Source: JBGPTK01 sp963797765
GTDB taxonomy: Bacteria > Acidobacteriota > Terriglobia > Acidiferrales > UBA7541
Assembly (NCBI GenBank): GCA_963797765.1
Contig: CAWCQU010000002.1
Span: 310,001-374,000, forward strand
Length of the DNA: 64,000 bases
Direction of reading: 5' to 3'
Shown here: positions 9,801 through 17,812 of the stretch, piece after piece
How positions within the stretch are numbered: the first letter of the stretch is position 1
Layout: each line of letters starts with the position of its first letter
Made by a program: the position numbers and the translations under genes
Notes under the pieces: generated by a model
What the model was told of the DNA's origin: nothing
The model's database searches: none
Seen by the model: the letters and a program-made list of their open reading frames with translations, nothing else

Positions 9801-10246
9801 TGCTCCAAGCCACCGTCAATCGAGACGTCGTATAAGCTGGGAATACCGGGATAGACGCGTCCGCGTGAAGATTGAAAAACCACGCGTCGCGAATCGCGCG
9901 ACCATCCAACCACATAGTCGTTCGCGCTGTAATACGTCAATTGCTTCGGCTCGCCCCCTTCCGCGGGCATCACGAACACGTCGTAATTGCCGTAGCGATT
10001 GCTCGAGAAAGCGATCCACTTCCCGTCAGGAGAAAACCGCGGGAAAACTTCGCGTGCCAGATTGTCCGTCAGGCGATGCGGGCTCGACCCGTCTTCATTC
10101 ACCATCCAGATATCGCCCAGATAGCTGAACACAATTTTGCCGGCGTGATAATCCGGATGGCGAGGAATGGCAATCGGCTTCGCCCAGGCGCTCGAACCCA
10201 CAAGCAAGAAAATAGCGGCAGACAAAATAAGACGCACGCTCTTCAC
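6896..10246 (-). CDS. Tricorn-type protease (beta-propellers, PDZ, S41 peptidase), secreted
   Basis: The GTG at 10246 is chosen because GGAGG lies 6 bases upstream and it opens a clean signal peptide (VKSVRLILSAAIFLLVGSSAWA); a longer frame to 10282 has neither. The ~1116-residue product begins with WD40/TolB-like propeller repeats (HRLTDN, FSPDGKWIAFSSNRYGNYDVF), then a long Gly-rich acidic insert, a PDZ-like segment (GDYILAVNGAPLKAGDNY) and an S41 peptidase domain with IDQRFNPGGG and NERSTSDAEVFPDG, where the Ser-Asp pair matches the tricorn nucleophile region. Such proteins degrade oligopeptides; the signal peptide places this one outside the cytoplasm. It lies downstream of the ribokinase gene on the same strand, 256 bases away, and is probably independent of it. 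Confidence 0.9.
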   Translation of the reverse strand: MKSVRLILSAAIFLLVGSSAWAKPIAIPRHPDYHAGKIVFSYLGDIWMVNEDGSSPHRLTDNLAREVFPRFSPDGKWIAFSSNRYGNYDVFVMPAEGGEPKQLTYYSANDYVVGWSRDSRRVVFQSSRGRVYPGIPSLYDVSIDGGLEQALPTDWGYWASYSPDGKKLVFNRHPMVWWRKHYRGNYAADLWVMDVDTKNSRKILDADMPDQEKPNNFWPQYGNGEIFFVSDRDLVGKAGDLRVMKSVANVWKISENGGKPVQVTHHTDGSLFYPSISSDGRVLMYEDNAQIWKLDTATGKTGEIKIDIASDTKENNFQVMTINGVADAYSLSPSTLRAAISTHGEIFTIATERGDVSRVTNSYWRDTDPAWSPDGRWVAYVSDQSGRDEVWVAGTDGENSKKLSNSDTEKYALTWFPDSKWVVFAASDHKLYRVGSEGGQPQVLASSDVANLTVPDVSPDGKWVSYTAPDRDERPHVHIVAVDGGTDRQLPDQDLFSSSGAHWTRDGKKLIFLGGFVQGGSAALRSNVASLYSVSLTAEDKNPMSRDVDDEDAAQAAERAAADRAGAERGPHAGGASARTPVDVKIEWEGLARRFHQITRLSDNIFIAVPSPDSHTYAFVTVGEVEGRPTSTLWTVQENGEQIRRITQSMPREGGEEGGGFGGGISSLQFSKDSKTIYFLEASGIWAASVSGGAPSGAPVAAAEGAGPSARGGGEGGGGRRKVNFTVRVEVDQRAENLQIFRESYRILKHRFYDAQMNGVDWTKMEEKYEPLLADVADREELHDVISQMIGELNASHTGISGGGEPDKNAIQTRFPGFDLEPDSGYYKVTYIYKDGPADKDYVKIHIGDYILAVNGAPLKAGDNYWKNFNLAPGRKIEFTVNSKPSLDGAWKTRVEPVNASAFATLQYNRWVEDRRLMVEKLSGGEIGYLHIRQMNGPALAKFERDLAENHFKKALIIDQRFNPGGGIDEELIEILSQKQYQYVRPRDSVYITRPQRAFYGPIVVMQNERSTSDAEVFPDGIHTLGLGKTVGATTYGAVIGTGAYRLIDGGSIRTPGTGLWNISGQNLENFGVPPDFNVDNTPADFLAGRDAQLEKAVEVLKDDLKKGARQNIPAR

Positions 10247-10502
10247 GGCAGCCTCCAGAATTAAAATTGAAATGGGAGACAACTTTCGGCCGGCTCCCCC
10301 AGCCGGAACGAATCAGAAAATCGTTAAACCCGAATCCGCACTAATCCGCGCCGAGTCTAACACTTTCCCCTTCGCTGGTGTAACAGACGCGTCCCCGGCC
10401 GGTTGGGTTTCGAATGATTTTTCGAGGCTGACAGATCTTCATTGGTGAGTATTTTGCATGCAGCTACGAGTGGGACAGAACCAGAATCAGCAACTTTCCG
10501 GC

Positions 10503-11459
10503 CTAGCTGGACATTCGCACCGGAGCATCCAAAAAAGAGCTGCGCGCAAAAATCTCCACATCCTGCCGGCTGGGCGCCGCGCCTTGTGCGCCAGGCCGGG
10601 TCACAGAAATCGCGGCAGCGCAATTAGCAAAGCCGCAGGCATCCGGCAAATTCATTCCCTCGCTGAGCGCCACAGCCAATCCGGCATTGAAGACGTCTCC
10701 CGCTGCTGTTGTGTCCACTGCGTTTACCTTGGGCGCGGGAATCAGCAGCGCGCCGTCACTATCAACCAGCGCGCAACCCTGCTCGCCCAGCTTCACGATA
10801 ACAATTCGGGCTCCTTGTCTCTGCAGGTTGCGCGCCACTGTTACGGCCTCTCCCGGATCAAGCCGTGAAGGTGGCGCACCGGCCAAGATCGCGGCCTCCG
10901 TTTCATTGGGAGTGAGAATGTCCACGAAAGGAAGGAGCGAGAGACAGTTCGGATCGGCAGGCGCTGGATCGAGAATCACTCTCGCATTTGCATTCTTCGC
11001 CGCTTGTGCCGCTGCTAAAACGGTTTCCAAGGGGGTTTCGAGCTGCAGCAGCACGATCTGAGTTTCGAGAAATGAATCCATGCTACCGGCGATATGTTCG
11101 GCAAGAAATTTGGCGTTTGCTCCCGGAACCACGACGATAGAATTCTGCCCGGTATCGGCCACGAAAATCAGGGCTACGCCGCTCGATCCTTCCGCCATAC
11201 CAATGCCGCTGACATCGCAACCCGCCTGCCGCAGGTTCTCACGCAGGCTCCGCCCGAATTCATCATCGCCCACGCGGCCAAGCATGGCCGTGCTGCCTCC
11301 CAGTCGCGCGCAAGCAAAAGCCTGATTGGCGCCTTTCCCTCCTGGCGCGGTTAGAAACGAATGGCCAAAAACGGTTTCGCCCGGAATGGGAATGCGCGCC
11401 GCAAACGCCACCACATCCATATTCAAGCTTCCAACTGCCACGATCTTGGCCAGGAGCAT
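10503..11459 (-). CDS. rbsK: Ribokinase (PfkB family)
   Basis: The ~318-residue protein begins MLLAKIVAVGSLNMDVV; the ATG at 11459 is taken as start, and 11468 is an alternative only three codons longer. Hallmarks of ribokinase are GGKGANQAFACARLGG (substrate site), ILTPNETEAAILAG, and the PfkB signature 2 with the anion hole and catalytic base, DTTAAGDVFNAGLAVAL. It phosphorylates D-ribose to ribose 5-phosphate in the cytoplasm. It lies 79 bases after a secreted nucleoside hydrolase that itself follows a TonB receptor, so its likely substrate is ribose released from scavenged nucleosides. Family membership is firm; ribose specificity is supported by context. Confidence 0.88.
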   Translation of the reverse strand: MLLAKIVAVGSLNMDVVAFAARIPIPGETVFGHSFLTAPGGKGANQAFACARLGGSTAMLGRVGDDEFGRSLRENLRQAGCDVSGIGMAEGSSGVALIFVADTGQNSIVVVPGANAKFLAEHIAGSMDSFLETQIVLLQLETPLETVLAAAQAAKNANARVILDPAPADPNCLSLLPFVDILTPNETEAAILAGAPPSRLDPGEAVTVARNLQRQGARIVIVKLGEQGCALVDSDGALLIPAPKVNAVDTTAAGDVFNAGLAVALSEGMNLPDACGFANCAAAISVTRPGAQGAAPSRQDVEIFARSSFLDAPVRMSS

Positions 11460-11538
11460 TCCTCCCAAGTGAGCGAACTATCTCGAGCCGTTTGCAGCTT
11501 TCAACAATTTCACATTTGCCGAATCAACCGGCGCCGCT

Positions 11539-12666
11539 CTAATTCCCCGGAGGCTTCGGCGCTGCCGCTTCCTTCAACATTTGCGGATCTTTTGCTCCCG
11601 GCGTCGGCGCGGTCATTAACTTCACAAAAAGTTCGCCGAATCGCTTCATATCCACATCCATCTGCGCGTTCACCATTTGCACGTCCAGAACGGGTTTCAC
11701 TTTTTCCGACCAGATCAATACATCTCCGTAGCTGGCGCCGCGATCCAGGCTGATATCCATGTAGACCTTGCGAGTATTTGTGATCAGGCTCGGATCGAGC
11801 CATGCCGCCGCGGCAAGTTCATCCCACAAATATCCGCGCCCCGGATGTGAATACTTCGCAATGTAAAGCGCAGCCGGCGTCTGGGCCTTGGAAATCTGGT
11901 CGAACATCTCCTGGCTGAGTTGGGTTTCGATGGAAACATCCACCGTAGTCACATGGATACTGGGCCAATGCGCGCGCAAGACGATATGCGAAGCTTCCGG
12001 ATCGAACCACAAATTGAATTCGTGCCGCGGGTTGAATGCAAATTCCGGGTTTTCAGTACGAGGATTGATACTGCCGCCCATCAGCACCAGGCCCTTGCAC
12101 ATCTCCGCGAAGTGGGGATCCAAACTCAGTGCGAGAGCGAGATTGGTCATCGGCCCTCCCGCGTAGATCGTTACCTCATGAGGATATTGGTGGACCATGC
12201 GCACCAAAAAATGTGCGGCGTCTTCGTCCAATGCCTTCGTTGTGGGATTCCCTTCTTTTAGCGGAGGCACCTCGTAGGGCCCGTGGCTCGTCGGCCTCTG
12301 CGTCCACGCGCCGTGATAGGTGATCTTTCCGTGCACTTGCTCCCACAATTCTGTTCCTTCCTTGGTCCGCACCAGGGGAAACACCGCTCCGGGTGCCACC
12401 GGAATGTCCGTCCGGCCCATCAACTCGAGCAGCCGAAGCGCGTGAGCCACTTCTTCATCGCGCCAAGCGTCTCCGGTCACTACGGTCACTCCCAAAACAT
12501 TCACGTCGGGCGCTTGGAGCAGCACGAGCAGCGAGAGCATATCCGTTCCGCCCGGCCCGCCCGCATCTTGATCGAAAATGATCATCCTCTTTTTTTCCTG
12601 GCTCCAACCGCTCGGAACCAGCAGCAACACGCCGATGATAGAGACAAACAACGATCGAATCTTCAT
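11539..12666 (-). CDS. Secreted nucleoside hydrolase-like protein (paralogue 1)
   Basis: The 375-residue product has an N-terminal signal peptide (MKIRSLFVSIIGVLLLVPSGWSQ) and the inosine-uridine nucleoside hydrolase fold: IYAGGPMTNLALAL, LMGGSINPR and HEFNLWFDPEA. Known enzymes hydrolyse the N-glycosidic bond of ribonucleosides. The calcium motif is unusual: D32-Q-D34-A-G-G-P-G-G-T-D42 replaces the classical DxDxGxDD, with three extra residues and Thr for the first Asp of the DD pair. The active-site His-Asp is Trp-Asp here (LWDELAAAAWLDP). It lies between a TonB receptor and ribokinase, all on the minus strand. Export to the periplasm is inferred from the signal peptide. Activity on nucleosides is likely but not certain given the substitutions. 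Confidence 0.85.
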   Translation of the reverse strand: MKIRSLFVSIIGVLLLVPSGWSQEKKRMIIFDQDAGGPGGTDMLSLLVLLQAPDVNVLGVTVVTGDAWRDEEVAHALRLLELMGRTDIPVAPGAVFPLVRTKEGTELWEQVHGKITYHGAWTQRPTSHGPYEVPPLKEGNPTTKALDEDAAHFLVRMVHQYPHEVTIYAGGPMTNLALALSLDPHFAEMCKGLVLMGGSINPRTENPEFAFNPRHEFNLWFDPEASHIVLRAHWPSIHVTTVDVSIETQLSQEMFDQISKAQTPAALYIAKYSHPGRGYLWDELAAAAWLDPSLITNTRKVYMDISLDRGASYGDVLIWSEKVKPVLDVQMVNAQMDVDMKRFGELFVKLMTAPTPGAKDPQMLKEAAAPKPPGN

Positions 12667-12763
12667 GCAATCCTCGCCCTCTTGGCCGGTGCAAGTCCTC
12701 GCTTAAAAGCGCAGAGCACACGCTGCCGTGGTTTAGTAAACAAGTTGCGCCCAGCGAACTTAA

Positions 12764-12779
12764 TCCTGTCCGGACAGGA
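12764..12779. promoter_or_regulatory. Perfect 16-bp palindrome upstream of nucleoside hydrolase 1
   Basis: TCCTGTCCGGACAGGA is fully self-complementary and lies 98 bases upstream of the nucleoside hydrolase start. A second, odd-centred palindrome GTTTA-G-TAAAC sits closer to the gene at 12731-12741. Either could be a regulator binding site; neither resembles the AGCTAA-N4-TTAGCT operator of the receptor genes. Confidence 0.4.
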
Positions 12780-12889
12780 ATTGCGTGGAAAGTCCGTGGC
12801 ACTTCAAAACATTGTCAAGTCCCGTACCGGACCGATCGCCGTGTACGACGGCCAGCATCCCCCATAGCTATTAGATTTGCGATTGGACC

Positions 12890-12916
12890 GGGGAAGGCCA
12901 CGTCCTGGCCTTCCCC
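12890..12916 (-). terminator. Strong hairpin after TonB receptor 1
   Basis: The arms GGGGAAGGCCA (12890-12900) and TGGCCTTCCCC (12906-12916) pair perfectly over 11 bp with a 5-base loop. It starts 12 bases past the receptor stop codon. There is no T-tract on the minus strand, so it may act as an mRNA 3'-end stabiliser or partial terminator between receptor and hydrolase genes. Confidence 0.55.
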
Positions 12917-12928
12917 GCCAAGCTGGAG

Positions 12929-15900
12929 CTAGAACAGAAACTTCAACGCGAACTGAATCTGCCGCGATGAATTCACTGTGGATGTAATCGTCCCAAAGGT
13001 GCCCAGGCCGAATCCCGTCGCCGGAGTGGCGAACTGAGTGTGATTGAAAATATTGAAAAACTCCGAACGGAACTGCGCGCGCAGTCTTTCAGTGATCACG
13101 AGGTTCTTTGAAAAGGCCATGTCGAAATTTACTTGTCCCGGTCCATAGAGCATAGTGCGGGGCGCATTGCCGAGCACGCCCGCAGCTGGCGCGGAAAAGC
13201 ACGCCGGGTTGAACCATTGCTTCGACGATTCACTGGCCGCATACGGATCGCAGCCGGCAACAATATTGGGCCGGTTGCCAAAGGACGTGCCCGAAGCGCT
13301 GGTGCCCATGCTGAATCCCAGGCCGAAGCCGGAGTGGACCACGGTGATGCCGTTGAATTCCCAGTCGCCGAGGATCGCTTGTCCCACGCCGTGCAAATTG
13401 CTCAGAAATTTCTGGCCACGTCCAAAGGGCAGATCGTAGAGATAACTGAACGTGAAATTGTTCCGCAGATCGGTGGAGGCAAGGCCCCTGTCGTCATCGT
13501 TGCCAGGAGCCGTGAATGGGAAATAGTTTATTCCAGGATCGCCGGTGATTTCCTGCCGCAAACCGTTGGATTGGGCCTTGCTGTAGGTGTAACCGGCCAG
13601 GAGATAAAGCCCTTTGGCCGCGCGCCGCTCCGCTTTTATCTGCAAAGACTCATAGGTGAGCCAGCCATCGCTGATGGTGTCCTGAATTTGATTGAATTGC
13701 GGATAGGGCCGGAGCGACGCTGGATCGTTGCCCACCGTATTGGGCGGAGCCGTGTTCAAATCGATGTTTTTCCGGCTCAATCGCGTGCCATGCGTTCCGG
13801 TATAAGCAACTGTGAAGAGCAGGCTGCTCGGAAACGCATGCTGGACATTCAGATTCCATTGCTGTACCAGTCCCTGCTGAAAGTTCGTATCGATCACATG
13901 CCAAATCCCGGAGTAGGTCGCCGGATTTTGCGGCTGGTTGTTCGGTGGAAAGCCGGTAGCGAGTGTTCGGACCGCTGCAATGCTATTGCTGCTGAAGGCA
14001 TACGCACTCGCATAAGGCGGATTCTGATACATCCCGGTGGTGCCGCCCGTGGCGCCGACGTCGTGATACATGCCGTAGCCCCCGCGGATCACGGTGTTCT
14101 TCGTGTTCCAGGGGCTCCAGGCAAAGCCGAGGCGCGGCTCCACATTGGTCCAGTCAGAGTTCACGCCCACCGTGCCGCTTGATCCCTGCCCCGCCACGAA
14201 AATCTTTCCGGTGACGAAATCGAGGTTTGCGAAACGGTTGGCGGCTTCAGAAAGTGGAGTGGTGTACGCGTAAGCGAGCCCTAGGTCAAGTGACAGGTGC
14301 TGGTTCACGGCCCAGGTGTCCGCGACAAATTCACGGTATTCCTTCCAGCGTCGCCCGCGGGTCGCTCCTCCGATTTCATCGTTTCGCCCGCCCGAGGCCG
14401 GCAGGCCCAGCAAGAAACTGGCGACCGCATTGCCCGATGCGGAGGTTGGGTCCAAGACTCCGGCCGAAGTAAACGCCGCGGTGAACAGACGATTGAATGA
14501 GAAGCTGCCCGCGAAGGAATTGTCGCCGACAGTATTTTCCTGCATGGCGCGGAATTCAAATCCGAAAGCAAAGGTGTGCTGGCCGTGTACCCAGTTCAGC
14601 GTGTCCAGATAGTGAAAGACGTTTGTCCCGCCCTGGAACGGGGAAAATTGGCGATCTCCTAGGCCGGCAAAACCGGTAATCGAGATCTGCGTCAAGCCGG
14701 ATGTTTCGGGAGTTCCGAGATTGGCGCCAGGAATGCCGAGCTTCTGCGCTTCGTTGGAACCGGTCCCAAAGGAAGAGATGTAGTTGAAATCGCGGTTATA
14801 TCCCACGGTGAACTGGTTCACCAGGTTCGGAGAAAAGATGTGCGATTCCGAAAGAGCGATGTGTCGCGCGTGGGTGATGAAGGATTGGTTGCTGCTGAAT
14901 GCGCCGGGTGAACCGAAGCCAGGCAAGCCGTCCGGAAGGAATTGATTCGCATTGTCCCAACTGAATCGCCCGAAGATGTGATCCTTGCCGGTCAGAGCGT
15001 GGTCCACACGGACGTCCCATTGCGCGTCATCCAAACTCTTCACGGGAATGCTGCGATAGTTGTTCACCGAGGCGCCAGCGATGTTCGGCAGCGGCAGGAA
15101 ATTGATTAATTGCTGGGCGATGAGATCAATCCGGCCGGTTGGAATGGTATTGTTCAAAAATGCAGTGCGCGTCAGCTTTCCGGTAACCGGGTTCGTCACG
15201 GTGGAATTGGGATCGAACACGGTTGGCTGAGCCACGCCCCCAAATGTCTCCGTGAAAATTCCCTGGCGTTGCAGCGCCGTGGGAACGGTATTGATGAGCG
15301 TCAAGCCCTGGCGAATGGAATTCACCTGAAAATCCAGGAAGTAGAAAGTCTTGTCCTTGAGGAGCGGGCCGCCCAGCGAAGCGCCATATTCGTTCTGGTT
15401 GTACTTGCCCTTCTGTGGGCCGTCAAAAGCGTTTCGCGCGTCCAGAACGTCGTTGCGCAAAAACTCAAACACGCTGCCATGTATGCTGTTCGTGCCGGAC
15501 TTGCTGCTGACCAAGACCGTGGTGCCGGCGCGGCTGCCATACTGAGCGGAAAAATTGTAGGTCATCACTTTGAATTCGTTGATAGCGTCGATCGAAGGCA
15601 GGAAACCCACTCCGCCGGCCGTCAATTCGTTGTCATCCACACCGTCGTAGAGCCAGTCATTGGCGTTTTCGCGCATTCCTTGCGAAGAAAGCGCCACGCT
15701 CGCGCGGAAAGAAACCTCGCTCGAGCCGCCCGAGTTCAGGAAGTTTCCGGGGCGTTGTTGCTTCACGGTGCCGGTCCCAAGCCAGGCTAACTGGACGAAA
15801 TCCCGGCCATTGAGAGGCAATTCGGATACCTGTTCGGTGTGAATGATCTGGCTGATGGAGCCATCTGTGCGTTGCACCTGAATTTCCGGCGCGGCTGCCA

Positions 15901-16264
15901 CAACGTTCACTTCCGATTGCACCGAAGCAAGTTGCAGCCGGATGTCGAGCACCAGGCTTTGCCCGACCTCGAGAGTGACATCTTTGTTCTCGGCATTCTT
16001 GAAGCCACTTGCCGTGACCTGAACGGTGTAATGGCCAATCGGCAGAAGGGCGATTGCGTAATGGCCTTCCTGATCCGTGAGTACGGAGCGGGAAAGAGAT
16101 GTGTCCTGGTTGCGCGCTGTCACCTGCGCCCCGGAAACTGTCGCATTGGAAGCGTCGGTTACAGTCCCAGAAATGGTTGCCACTGTCTGCGCCCGGGCAG
16201 AACCCGCAGCCACAAAGAACAGAGCACTGAGAAACAGGATTGAAAACCAGCTTGAGCGTGTCAT
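12929..16264 (-). CDS. TonB-dependent receptor with N-terminal carboxypeptidase-regulatory domain (Oar-like), locus 1
   Basis: The start at ATG 16264 has GGGGGAAGG just upstream and opens a signal peptide (MTRSSWFSILFLSALFFVAAGSARAQ). The ~1111-residue protein has a CarboxypepD-reg/Cna-B-like domain at about residues 28-115 (ISGTVTDASNATVSGAQVT), a plug domain with LPLNGRDFVQLAW and ENANDWLYDGVDDNELTAGG, and a long outer-membrane beta-barrel ending in the aromatic C-terminus QIQFALKFLF. Proteins of this type import substrates across the outer membrane using TonB energy. Downstream genes (nucleoside hydrolase, ribokinase) suggest nucleosides or a nucleic-acid breakdown product as ligand. The paralogue at 26234-29557 is closely similar throughout. 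A palindromic operator lies 61 bases upstream of the start. Confidence 0.93.
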   Translation of the reverse strand: MTRSSWFSILFLSALFFVAAGSARAQTVATISGTVTDASNATVSGAQVTARNQDTSLSRSVLTDQEGHYAIALLPIGHYTVQVTASGFKNAENKDVTLEVGQSLVLDIRLQLASVQSEVNVVAAAPEIQVQRTDGSISQIIHTEQVSELPLNGRDFVQLAWLGTGTVKQQRPGNFLNSGGSSEVSFRASVALSSQGMRENANDWLYDGVDDNELTAGGVGFLPSIDAINEFKVMTYNFSAQYGSRAGTTVLVSSKSGTNSIHGSVFEFLRNDVLDARNAFDGPQKGKYNQNEYGASLGGPLLKDKTFYFLDFQVNSIRQGLTLINTVPTALQRQGIFTETFGGVAQPTVFDPNSTVTNPVTGKLTRTAFLNNTIPTGRIDLIAQQLINFLPLPNIAGASVNNYRSIPVKSLDDAQWDVRVDHALTGKDHIFGRFSWDNANQFLPDGLPGFGSPGAFSSNQSFITHARHIALSESHIFSPNLVNQFTVGYNRDFNYISSFGTGSNEAQKLGIPGANLGTPETSGLTQISITGFAGLGDRQFSPFQGGTNVFHYLDTLNWVHGQHTFAFGFEFRAMQENTVGDNSFAGSFSFNRLFTAAFTSAGVLDPTSASGNAVASFLLGLPASGGRNDEIGGATRGRRWKEYREFVADTWAVNQHLSLDLGLAYAYTTPLSEAANRFANLDFVTGKIFVAGQGSSGTVGVNSDWTNVEPRLGFAWSPWNTKNTVIRGGYGMYHDVGATGGTTGMYQNPPYASAYAFSSNSIAAVRTLATGFPPNNQPQNPATYSGIWHVIDTNFQQGLVQQWNLNVQHAFPSSLLFTVAYTGTHGTRLSRKNIDLNTAPPNTVGNDPASLRPYPQFNQIQDTISDGWLTYESLQIKAERRAAKGLYLLAGYTYSKAQSNGLRQEITGDPGINYFPFTAPGNDDDRGLASTDLRNNFTFSYLYDLPFGRGQKFLSNLHGVGQAILGDWEFNGITVVHSGFGLGFSMGTSASGTSFGNRPNIVAGCDPYAASESSKQWFNPACFSAPAAGVLGNAPRTMLYGPGQVNFDMAFSKNLVITERLRAQFRSEFFNIFNHTQFATPATGFGLGTFGTITSTVNSSRQIQFALKFLF

Positions 16265-16307
16265 AACCTTCCCCCTTGAACGCATTCTGCTGCCGGCGGA
16301 GCAGCAA

Positions 16308-16320
16308 GCAAATTATTTGC
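16308..16320. promoter_or_regulatory. 13-bp palindrome between operator and receptor 1 start
   Basis: GCAAAT-T-ATTTGC is an odd-centred perfect palindrome in the leader of TonB receptor 1, between the AGCTAA operator and the start codon. It may be a second operator or an AT-rich promoter element. No matching copy is seen in front of receptor 2. Confidence 0.3.
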
Positions 16321-16324
16321 GATT

Positions 16325-16340
16325 AGCTAACCGGTTAGCT
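16325..16340. promoter_or_regulatory. Predicted LacI-family operator, site 1
   Basis: AGCTAACCGGTTAGCT is a perfect 16-bp palindrome with a central CpG pair, typical of LacI-family operators. It lies 61 bases upstream of TonB receptor 1. A near-identical site (AGCTAA-GGGC-TTAGCT) lies upstream of TonB receptor 2, next to a LacI-type regulator gene, which is the probable binding protein. Confidence 0.6.
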
Positions 16341-16692
16341 GCAACCAGGAAACCCATGAACTAATCCCCCTGTCCAACCGAAACGAATTGTTGGAAATAA
16401 TGAATCCGCGTTATTCGCGCTTATACGCCCGCCCCGAAGCCAGTGTCAAACGAAATCTCTTCGGAACACCTTTCGTCCACCGGTTCTTAAGAGGAGTCCC
16501 TCTCTCCCAACAGAACCGTTACAGACAACTCCTGAGTGATGAGAAAAATGTTACATCGCCTGTGCGGAGCTCCACTGAATTTCAGCCCGGATGGTGGTGC
16601 GGCCACACTGGGACTGAAAGCCTGTCAACGAAGAGAGGCAACCTCTCCCTCGAAGCGAACTTCCAATTCTTATGGTATGAATAAGAGGATGG
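16341..16692. other. Divergent intergenic region, no gene seen
   Basis: This stretch separates TonB receptor 1 (minus) from the secreted protein at 16693 (plus) and must hold both promoters. No clear -35/-10 pair could be assigned. Open frames here lack ribosome-binding sites and family resemblance. Confidence 0.4.
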
Positions 16693-17655
16693 ATGATGGC
16701 TTTGGGAGCTATGCGGAACTATTTATCTGAAAGATTCGCGAGGATCAAAGGGCAAGCCCTGATAGCGGCTATCGCCTTCCTTGCGGTTTCATTTCATTTT
16801 CTACCGCTGCCTGCCCAGGAACGCGGACCGCTTCCTCCGGCGCCTTCGTCAACAGAAACGCGGGCTCCCGCGCCGCCGGAAACAATACCGCCGCAACCCG
16901 CCCCAATCCCGCAGACAAATGCCTCTGGCATCTCAAAAGCTCCGCCCTCGATCCCGGTGGATCAAATCATTCAGCGCTTCGCCGCCGCCGAAGAGGAATT
17001 CAAGACAGAGCGCGACAATTTCACCTACGTGCAGACTTTTGTTATCGAGACGATCAATGAAGCTGGAAAGCCGGATGGCGAATATCGCATGACTAGCGAT
17101 ATTCTGTTCACGCCCTCGGGCAAGCGCTATGAGAACGTTACCTACGCCCCACCTCCCACGCTGACGCGAATTTCCATGTCGGAACAGGATCTCGATGACC
17201 TGAAAAATATTCAGCCATTCGTGCTTCGGACCGAAGAATTACCCAAATACGACATCACCTACGTGGGGCGCGAAAATGTGGATTTTGTCGGCACCTATGT
17301 GTTCGACGTGGGGCCGAAAAAACTGGAAAAGAATCAGCGCTATTTTCAAGGACGCATCTGGGTGGACGATCAGGATTTGCAGATCGTCAAAACTTTTGGA
17401 AAAGCCGTTCCGGATATTCGCAAGGGCGGTACCGAAAACGTATTTCCGCGTTTTGAAACCTACCGCGAAAACATCGAAGGCCACTATTGGTTCCCCACGC
17501 ACACGCGCTCCGATGATGTCCTGCACTTCGCTCACCAGGATGTCCACATCCGCATGACGGTCCGCTATTCCGATTACAAGCGCTTCCGGACCTCCTTCCG
17601 AATCATCGTTCCGCCGCAGCCAAAACCCGACGACAAGCCGCCCAACAAGCCCTAG
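16693..17655 (+). CDS. Secreted protein, outer-membrane lipoprotein-sorting-like fold (hypothetical)
   Basis: The 320-residue product has an N-terminal hydrophobic signal (ALIAAIAFLAVSFHFLPLPAQ), then a Pro-rich linker at about residues 40-80 and a beta-rich domain. Segments such as FTYVQTFVIETI, YDITYVGRENVDFVGTYVFDV and RYFQGRIWVDDQDLQIVKTFGKAV resemble the half-barrel of LolA/RseB-type outer-membrane lipoprotein-sorting proteins. Function is unknown; a periplasmic or envelope role is inferred. A hairpin that begins at the stop codon (17655) probably terminates it, so it is likely monocistronic. Confidence 0.7.
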   Translation: MMALGAMRNYLSERFARIKGQALIAAIAFLAVSFHFLPLPAQERGPLPPAPSSTETRAPAPPETIPPQPAPIPQTNASGISKAPPSIPVDQIIQRFAAAEEEFKTERDNFTYVQTFVIETINEAGKPDGEYRMTSDILFTPSGKRYENVTYAPPPTLTRISMSEQDLDDLKNIQPFVLRTEELPKYDITYVGRENVDFVGTYVFDVGPKKLEKNQRYFQGRIWVDDQDLQIVKTFGKAVPDIRKGGTENVFPRFETYRENIEGHYWFPTHTRSDDVLHFAHQDVHIRMTVRYSDYKRFRTSFRIIVPPQPKPDDKPPNKP

Positions 17656-17686
17656 TAGCACAGCCACTCGAGAGTGGCCGTGCTAC
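17655..17686. terminator. Hairpin repeat after the 16693 gene
   Basis: GTAGCAC-A-GCCACTC pairs with GAGTGGC-C-GTGCTAC around a minimal GA loop, giving two 7-bp stems around one mismatch. It starts at the stop codon of the upstream gene. I recall similar GTAGCAC hairpins between acidobacterial genes, so it may also be a dispersed repeat. Confidence 0.5.
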
Positions 17687-17812
17687 TGGCTTCTTACCGG
17701 GGCGGTTCTCTGCCCCAATCTGGAATTTCGCGTGAAACTCTTTGCTTCCCGGTTCGTCTGAATTCTAAAGGTTCGAGTTCATTTCGAGAATCGCACACGA
17801 CGGGAGGAATCC

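Noticed and set aside
10290..10306. CCGGCT-CCCCC-AGCCGG hairpin as terminator of ribokinase
   Set aside because: The stem is only 6 bp, there is no T-tract and it lies ~200 bases past the stop, close to the next gene start; evidence is too weak to list.
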